Part shown: piece after piece, positions 56,936 through 64,000 of the stretch
Layout of the letters: every line of letters starts with the position of its first letter
Position numbering within the stretch: position 1 is the stretch's first letter
NCBI GenBank assembly: GCA_017591395.1
Contig: WEDG01000703.1
Coordinates: 1-64,000 of the forward strand
Length of the DNA stretch: 64,000 bases
DNA from: Schistocephalus solidus
Lineage: Eukaryota; Platyhelminthes; Cestoda; Diphyllobothriidea; Diphyllobothriidae
Direction: 5' to 3'
Translations under genes and position numbers: made by a program
The notes under the pieces: model-generated
Told to the model about the DNA's origin: nothing
Database searches by the model: none
The model's input: the letters and a program-made list of their open reading frames with translations, nothing else

Positions 56936-57119
56936 TACGATGTAACCCAACTGTACAGAGCTTTAACAGTACAAAGAAGGCGCTCAAGAACTCGGATGAC
57001 GACCACTCATCAGAACTCAGCGTCGGCGGGTTGAACAACAGTTCATCTCGGAAAACAATGACAGACTCTAGTATTCAATCGCGCGAAATGCGCAGAAGTC
57101 TTTATGGAGGAGTTACTCA

Positions 57120-57810
57120 GTCTAAATTGAGATGTTTGTATACCAATGCTTAGAGTCTCCTATCGAAAGAAGATGACATCAAAGCATTAGTATCAGACCG
57201 AATCCCCGATATCGTTGCCATTACGGAAACGTGGCTCAAAGCCGAAATTGCGGATAGCGAGGTTTTGATTGATAGATACCAAATCTTTCGAAAAGACCGA
57301 GAAAATAGAAAGGGCGGAGGAGTGGCCGTATATGTTACGACAGGAATCTCGGCAGTCGAACGAGCACACTCCATGTTCCCTGAATATGAATTTATCTGGA
57401 TAAATATTAAAAAGGAGTGTTCACAGAACCTTCAATTCTTGACGATCTACACACCACCGAACATTCCAAGTGCAGCTGCTGAGTCACTCCTCCATTTGCT
57501 TAAGGAAGTAGCAAGTCACCAGGAAGTGCTTAGTGCTGGAGATTTCAATGCACCTATAGTAGACTGGGTTAATCTGACAGTTGATGGTGCACCAACTTCC
57601 TTTGGCAACAAGCTAATGTATCTCACTCTCGACCAACCTCTGGTACAGAAGGTTAACATTCCAACGAGATTTTAGAGAGAACCAGATAGCAAATTGCCTG
57701 GATTTTGTATTTACGAAGGACTTCTCTAGCATTGATGAAGTGTATTCTATTGGACCCCTCGGTAAGAGTGACCATAGTACGCTGATGTGGGATTACTCAC
57801 TTTATTCTCA
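57120..57810 (+). pseudogene. LINE B2 endonuclease domain
   Basis: LRCLYTNA then a stop, IPDIVAITETWLKAEIADSE, YQIFRKDRENRKGGGVAVYV, LTIYTPPNIPSA, VLSAGDFNAPIVDW, LVQKVNIPTR, DFVFTKDFSSIDEVY and PLGKSDHSTL. All blocks are present in order. The frame is open for 136 codons (57,265-57,675), then shifts. Confidence 0.8.
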
Positions 57811-59295
57811 GCGCCAGAATGGAATGGAATGCAAGCGAAATATATGGAAGGCTGATTTTAACGCGATGAGGAAAAAACTGATGTCTATGATATGGGATTG
57901 TTTGCTTAAAGGGAATCCAGAGGATGTCTGGCGATCATTTAAGACAGTCTCTTTCGATCTGATTGAACGCTTTTCTCCAGTGAAGGTGCAAAAAAAGAAT
58001 AGTCACCCCGCCTGGTTAACAAGAGAACTTAACAGGCAGCTTAAGAAGAATAATAAAAAATGGAAGGTATTTAGGCAAACAGTGTCAGCAGAGCATATCA
58101 AAGAATTTCGTCAACAAAGAAACGCTGTAAAAAGAATGATCCGTCAGGCAAGGAAGAACTATTAATCAAGAATTATTCAACAGGCTGAAAAATAAAGCAA
58201 AACTTTTATTCCATTATATCAATAGCCGACTAAAAAAACAAGGACCCAGTAGCAGTACTAATGGATGTGAATGGTGTTGAAGTCGTTGAACATTGCGACA
58301 AAGCCGAGTACTAAGGTCAGTTTTTGCCTCGGTTTTCACCAGAGAAACCGGAACTTCAGCTTGACCACGTCAACAGTGCTGTTATAGACGCCGGTCCAGT
58401 GCTTGAATATATACTCGTCCTGGAACCTTTCGTGGAACGAGAACTGCGAAATCTGAAAGAAGCGAAGTCATCTGGTCCGGACGATATACCGGCCAAGTTC
58501 TTAAAAGAACTGGCCAGCGAATTGTCAAAACCACTAGCGCATATATTTAATTCGTCATTTGAATCAGGAAAACTGCCATCCGAATGGAAGGCAGCAAATA
58601 TATACCCCATATACAAGAGTGGTGCTCGATCTAATGTCAACAATTATCGGCCTGTCAGCCTAACCTCCATTTGCTGTAAAATAATGGAATCAATAATCAA
58701 GAAGGCAACCATAAAGTTCCTTGAGGAAAACCAATTACTCTCAGTTCTCCAGCATGGCTTCAGACAGAATCGCTACAGTCTTTCTAGTTTATTTCTCTCC
58801 ACAGACCAGTGGACTCGTGCACTGGATGAAAATGGTAGGGTTGACGTCATATACACTGATTTCAAGAAGGCGTTTGGCAGTGTCCCACACAAACTTCTCA
58901 TCTACAAATTATCTGAAATTGGCATAAGAGGAATGCTGCTGACATGGATCGCAGACTTTCGTACAGATAGATTGCAAACTGTGTGCGTCGATACCTCGAA
59001 GTCAACACCTACTCCGGTTCTAAGTGGTGTCCTCCAAGGCTCGGTATTAGGGCAGTTACTCTTCTAAGTGTACATCAACGACTGTGTCGACGACCTGGAT
59101 TGCAGCGCCATCATGTTTGCAGATGATGTTAAATTGTGGAGGGTCATCAGATGTGATTTCGATAGGCACGCACTTCAAGAGGATCTCAACCGTCTTAGCA
59201 GCTGGTCTGCTCGTTGGCTCTTAAATTTTAACGTTGGGAAGTGTGTGGTCCTAAGACTACGTACAAGAAGGACCAGTGAGGAGGATGATTCCTAG
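57740..59295 (+). pseudogene. LINE B2 reverse transcriptase
   Basis: Linker frame 57,740-58,165 (KKNSHPAWLTRELNRQLKKN), then the 247-codon RT frame 58,324-59,067: ELRNLKEAKSSGPDDIPAKF, WKAANIYPIYKSGARSNVNN, YRPVSLTSICCK, QHGFRQNR, YTDFKKAFGSVPHKLLIYKL (region A; the usual FDSVP is FGSVP) and VLSGVLQGSVLGQLLF. A TAA (59,065) interrupts before VYINDCVDDLDCSAIMFADD (catalytic box intact) in the frame 59,068-59,295. Confidence 0.85.
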
Positions 59296-59960
59296 CAATA
59301 CATTCTCAATGGGCAGCCCCTTTTAATTGTTGAGGAACAGAAGGACCTCGGTGTTCTAATAAATGCCTCACTTAAACCATCTTCACAGTGTCTAAAGGCA
59401 GCTAAACGTGCTAAACAGGTCTTATTTGCGCTCAGACATGGATTTGTGCAGATTGATAAGGAACTCTTCCGAAAAACCTACGGGTATTTGTTCGATCTCA
59501 CTTGGAATATGCCATCCAGGCTTGGCGTTCGTGGTTTAAGAAGGATTATCTACAGCTGGAACGAGTGCAGGCGAGGGCTACGAATATGGTCAATAATCTA
59601 AGTCATCTGCCTTACGAAGCCAGACTGGTTGAACTTGATTTGTTGACTCTAAATTACAGGCAACTACGCGGTGACCTCATCCAAACCTTCCGGATTTTCA
59701 GAGGCCGCGATTGTGCCCTAGAATTTGCTGACTTCTTCTAATTGGCTGGGACGGAACATCTGCGGGGTCATCCCTTTAAACTGCAGAGGAAGTTTGTCCA
59801 CACGGAAGTCCGTCGGAACTCGTTTTCGCAGAGGGTCGTTGGAGCATGGAATGAACTCCTGACGAGGTGGTCTGTTCAGAAACTGTTGACACATTTAAAT
59901 TCAAACTAGATACTCATTTTCAGAGAAACTATTGTCAATATAATGAAGATTGTGTAAACA
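59296..59960 (+). pseudogene. LINE B2 C-terminal region
   Basis: KDLGVLINASLKPS (59,345), LEYAIQAWRSWFKKDYLQLE, RVQARATNMV and YRQLRGDLIQTFRIFRGRDC, then after a stop (59,739) LRGHPFKLQRKF. Equivalent to 38,060-38,640 of LINE B1. Confidence 0.7.
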
Positions 59961-60119
59961 GTGGCAGGTTGCGCCTGGCCCACACATATCGATGACCCTA
60001 CATTTTCATTTGTCAGATATATCACTGTAAACGTTTGTACTATTTAAATTTTTGCATGTGAATAGGGAGCTCAAGGGCAAAAGCCTACTTCCCTCAATAA
60101 AGTGACTAAAGTGACTTAA

Positions 60120-60330
60120 GGTGACTTAGTTATCCAATTTCTTCAGATTAATGTTTTCGGAAATTCTGATTTAAATTTTACATCTTTCTAACAGACTGGG
60201 TGAATTTCATAGGTCATAGTAGGTTTGGTGAATATCTTTTACTGAAATATGAATAAAATGTTTAATTTAATTAATTCTCTTATCCGATTGATAGCACGGT
60301 TTCTTAACATAAACACCGCTGTGTGCGTTT
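60120..60330 (+). repeat. Dispersed repeat R, copy vi (3' part)
   Basis: Matches 38,960-39,150 and 5,790-5,930: GAATTTCATA.GTCATAGTAG and ACTGAAATAT.AA.A, then TTCTCTTAT. It is placed directly after the 3' end of LINE B2, as copy iv is after LINE B1. Confidence 0.5.
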
Positions 60331-60799
60331 CGAATTAAGTTTCACATTTCTGACCTCTGAGGAATTTATTTTCTTCAAGAATGTTAACCTACTGTTCGCT
60401 CTTTTAGCTTTTCCATACCCGAAACTGGATAACACCAAACGATAACTTCGTCCTCAAAATGTTTTTATGGATTGTCGCAAAACACGGACTTCCATCGACT
60501 GGGCTATCCCTCGTGTCGGCTGTTAACGAACCTTGAAAAGAGACTTCTTAAACGGCTGAGTAACCCTTCTTAACTTATTTGTTAAATGCCTCATATTTCG
60601 AACATACTTGATATAGATCTTTCTTCTGAATTCATCAACCACCGTAAACGGACGAAAATATCAAGCCTATAAAGTCACTTTCTAATAGGAGAACGCAGTA
60701 GATAGGTATTTTCCCTCGAACATAGGAGCTTAAATTTATATCTGACGTTTTTTTCTTGTTGCTATACTATATGTGTGCAAAATTGTAAAAGCCTAATTT
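60331..60799. other. No recognisable feature
   Basis: AT-rich sequence with no domain or repeat that I can place. Confidence 0.4.
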
Positions 60800-62527
60800 G
60801 AAGTGCAATATGTTAAGCGTGGCGGGATTGAACCGGCAACCCCACTCCCTACAAGATCGCAATTACATGACTGTGCCGACAAAGGCATGCTCGTAGGGGC
60901 ACTCTTAAAGACATATAATTTGCTAACGGCCAACATACGAGGAAAACTATTGTGGTGGTTGTCAAACGCTTTCCTCCAAGTTAAACAAACTGGAGGAAGA
61001 AATCAGGATTATAAAGAATTTCATACAGCAGACCCTTGATTTAAAGGATCGATTGCCAGCATCAACGCATAGTATAGCACGGAGTAGAGCACGAGGCAAC
61101 CTACACAACAAATACCCAGATATTGACAATGTGGTATCTTAGATACCAGCCAAGAGTAGTGACGCATAACCTACCGGTAACACTGAAGAATAATAAAAAG
61201 GCGAAGGGTAAGACCACAGGTAACGATCCCACAAACCTGATGGAGATGATGTTAAACACGCCAGAAAAACAATCAAAGGTACAAAATGAAATTGATCAAA
61301 ATATGTCAATGCACAAGCTTAACTTAAACATGGCAGATAACGATTAACAAAAACAATCTCCAAACCACATGCGCTTCATCAGAGGCAAATATAGAGGAGC
61401 TGTTGCCCACCGAAAGGATGACACAAAGTGGACCCATAGCAGTAGCACCTCCCCTTACGACATCCCAAGCTTAAAGATATTGAAGCAAGTATTAGGGAAG
61501 CCCCAACATCAGACAGACAAATTATTCAACAGACCCCCCTGGATAGAGGTGTAGTGGACAGGTCACAATGCATAATCGTTCTAGAGCTTCGTTAATCAAC
61601 AAAGTGTAGAAAAAATGATAATATGATGGCCCTGCAGGAGTTTTTGAGTGAAATAATAAGAGAGAAGGAAAAAAATAGGATTTTTTAATTTTTCCGACTG
61701 AACAGTAAAGAGGACGCAAACTTTCGAAGAAATAAATCAAGACCATTAAAACTTATTTTGGAAAACAAACTTCAAAGTGACCTTCTTATCCAGCAAACAG
61801 CAGGGGAGTCCTCGGCCACAGAGGTATTTTTTTTCCACCGTCCTACACTTTACAAGAGAAAATGAAATGGAATGCGCTTAAAGCGGAATTACAGAACTTG
61901 AAGGGACAGGGAGAGAAGGGACTGGTAATAAAAATGGAGTGATTGTTCGAGGACAAAGACCTTTTCTCTGGAGGTCGCTCGTCATTCTGACACAAGTTTT
62001 AACGGTTGGGCAAATAAGCATATGCAAACATCTACACAAATCAAGTTCTTGTAGAAATATGCAAAGTCTCTTGAATATAGACACATCCAGTGCGTATCTC
62101 GGTCCAGCTGCTGCAAATGCAGAAGTCGGCGGCATAGCCGGCTTGCAACACACAAATAAACTAAAAGGTCCAAAACTCACTCCGTAAATAAGATAAACTT
62201 AAGATATACGTTTGCCAAACTTCACTAAATATCATCTCGATAACTGAAACGTGGCTGACCGCGAAGTTGATCGATTGTTACGTTTCATCACCTGTTTTCA
62301 ATTATTCAGAAATGATATAGCAGGACGTCATGGTTGGGGTGTACTGACTTATGTCACAAATGGCCTGCATGTGTCAGAAAAAAAGGAAAAGCTCGTGTGC
62401 AAAACTGAAGTCATCTGGCTCACCATCAGAACGCCGGGGTGCCATGCACTTGAGATCCTTGCGGTCTCCTGACCACCGAGAAACGAGCCGCAGTCAGACA
62501 CTTGTCTGAATGATGCTTTAGTATCGG
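60800..62527 (+). mobile_element. Decayed CR1-superfamily LINE G
   Basis: ORF1-like frames (60,803-62,187) without firm domains, then an endonuclease N-terminal part: SLNIISITETWLTAKLID (62,220), GWGVLTYVTNGLHVSEKKEK (62,335) and CKTEVIWLTIRTPGCHALEI, followed by a PPRN block (62,472). This parallels LINE F 50,330-50,610 (GGGIIVYVKDVLIVSDKTSK). It ends abruptly at about 62,527 where LINE H begins; no RT remains. Confidence 0.65.
60816..60887 (-). other. tRNA-like sequence, antisense at LINE G 5' end
   Basis: On the minus strand a box A-like GTCGGCACAGTCATG is followed about 45 bases later by a perfect box B, GGTTCAATCCC, and the end GCCACGC. It overlaps the plus-strand frame containing GGIEPATPLPT. 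It has the same position and orientation as the tRNA-like stretches in LINEs B1 and B'. Confidence 0.5.
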
Positions 62528-64000
62528 AAAGGGAACTGGCAACTCTGTGATAATCACAGAGGCATCTCGTTGCTCAACATCGCCGTAAAGAATTTCACCC
62601 GTATCCTTCTCAATCGTTTTAACGGTCACCTCGAGCAGGGCCTGCTCCCGGAAAGCCAATGTGGCTTCCGCCGACACCGCGGAACAACCGATATGATCTT
62701 CGCAGCCCTGCCAGCTACAAGAGAAGTGTCAGGAGATGCGAACTCACCCATACACTACCTTCGTGGATCTTACGAAAGCCTTTGACACGTTGAATCGTGA
62801 CGGACTGTGGAAAGTAATGCAGAAATTTGGTTATCCTGAGCGGTTCACGCACATGGTGCGTCAGCTTCATGAAGGGATGACGGCGCGCGTCTCTGACAAC
62901 GGGACGGTATCCTAAGCATTCGCAGTGACAAACGGAGTGAAGCAGGGCTGCGAACTGGCCCCCACCCTCTTCATTCTCATGTTCTTGGCTATGCTGATGG
63001 ACGCCTACCGTGATAAGCAGCCTGGTATCCGCATCGCCTACAGAACTGACGGGCACCTTCTCAACAGTCGGCGTATGTAGGCTTTAACGCGCGTGTCTAC
63101 ATATACAGTCCATGACTTGCTCTTCGCGGACGACTGCGTCCTTAACACAGTGACGAAGGAGGGCATGCAATGGAGCATGGACGTCTTCGCCGAGGGGCTG
63201 CGTCGATTTTGGATTAACTATCAATACAGCCAAAACGGTTGTCATGCACCAGCCGCCACCCAGCGCGGAATACAATGCTTCTGGAATCAATGTCAACGGT
63301 GCTCAACTCAAAAACGTGGAAACCGTCGCTTATCACGGAAGTACGATGTCGCGCAACACGAGAATCGATGACGAGGATGCCCAACGGATCTCCAAAGCTA
63401 GTCAGGCTTTCGGCTGGCTGCAGGCCTCCGTATGGAATCGCCACTGTATTCACTTGAACACCAAACTGAATATGTACAGGGCCGTCGTCTTGTCGACACT
63501 TCTTTATGGAGCGGAAACCTAAACCGTCTACTCGAACCAAGTTCGGAAGCTGAATCACTTTCATCTCAGCTGCCTCCGCAGATTACTGAAGCTGAGATGG
63601 CAAGACAGGATCCCAGACACGGAAGTCCTGGAGCGGACCGGAATCTTTAGCATGCATGCCATGCTGAGGCAAGTGCAACTGCGAAGGAGCGGCCACCTGG
63701 TAAGAATAGACGACGAGCGACTACCCAAACGACTTTTCTACGAAGATGTCACTACGGGTTCTCGCCGGCAGGGAGGTCAAATACGACGCTACAAGGACAC
63801 TTTGAATAAATCGCTGAAGCAACTGCAAATCAACTCGGCGACCTGAGAGGACCTCGCCCAGGATAGACCGGTATGGAGAAGTTCAGTGAAGACTGATTCA
63901 GCAATCTATGAGGCCAACCCGATCGCCGCCGCCAAGGCCAAAAGAACAGCACGAAAGTAAACCGCGCCCCGGACCAACACTGCCAATGCCCAGGCCCTGC
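62528..64000 (+). mobile_element. RTE/L1-like LINE H, runs off window
   Basis: RT and C-terminal region: NHRGISLLNIAVKNFTRILL (62,549), LPESQCGFRRHRGTTDMIFA, TTFVDLTKAFDTLNRDGLWK (region A, 62,758), GVKQGCELAPTLFILMFLAM, TVHDLLFADDCVLNT (catalytic box, 63,106), then [45 protein letters not shown] text, and [20 protein letters not shown] (63,682) to the C-terminus at 63,844. Frames change at about 62,745, 63,080 and 63,230, and stops lie at 62,914 and 63,521. The 5' endonuclease part is absent. The same family as the fragment at 925-1,575. Confidence 0.8.

Larger units (their letters stand above)
56668..60118 (+). mobile_element. CR1-superfamily LINE B2, 5'-truncated
   Basis: Begins inside ORF1 at ENDVQASRLLERRTALCSSH next to PLE2 and runs to the family 3' end (CTACTTCCCTCAATAAAGTG). 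It is followed by repeat R, as LINE B1 is. The 5' stretch 56,860-57,490 is duplicated in reverse at 46,308-46,940 (LINE B'). Better preserved than B1, but still with stops (for example 59,065) and shifts. Confidence 0.8.

Overview
The window is AT-rich eukaryotic DNA: introns with GT/AG boundaries, no operons, and nearly every recognisable protein belongs to a decayed retroelement. The LINE and Penelope families, together with hammerhead-ribozyme tandem repeats of the kind known from schistosomes (Sm-alpha), point to a flatworm. A diphyllobothriidean tapeworm is my best guess, from family resemblance only; no marker gene confirms it.

Layout. 1-6.3 kb holds two copies of an unclassified long repeat (called R here), one interrupted by an RTE/L1-like LINE fragment and a relic hammerhead repeat. 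6.2-7.1 kb is a decayed Penelope-like element (PLE). 7.3-10.3 kb holds the only convincing host gene: a signal-peptide exon followed by two duplicated fibronectin type III (FnIII) exons, the first frameshifted. 10.3-18.2 kb is mostly featureless, with a duplicated block carrying a hydrophobic segment, another PLE fragment and an R piece. 18.2-28.3 kb is a CR1-superfamily LINE (C, minus strand) that was hit by the tail of an A-family LINE, which was itself hit by LINE A1 (plus strand). 28.3-41.2 kb is R interrupted by LINE B1, which is split by LINE A2. 41.2-46.3 kb is a PLE with RT and GIY-YIG domains, plus a tandem array of ~308-bp units, each with a tRNA-Arg-like core. 46.3-53.2 kb is LINE B' (minus), R (minus) and LINE F (plus). 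53.35-54.15 kb holds two ~354-bp direct repeats, each with a complete type I hammerhead ribozyme. 54.2-56.7 kb is an inverted, internally deleted copy of the array and PLE. 56.7-60.1 kb is LINE B2. 60.1-64 kb is an R remnant, a decayed CR1-like LINE (G) and an RTE/L1-like LINE (H) that runs off the end.

How the parts relate. The order [C or F LINE, minus][R, plus][B LINE, plus][R, plus] occurs twice (about 18-41 kb, and again split and partly inverted over 46-60 kb), which suggests an old segmental duplication followed by an inversion. The PLE/array arms at 41-46 and 54-57 kb are inverted copies sharing in-frame stops, so they were duplicated as DNA. The most interesting item is the hammerhead tandem pair (retrozyme-like) between TA tracts beside the PLE arrays, since PLE machinery is the proposed mobiliser of such RNAs. 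No retroelement ORF here is intact.
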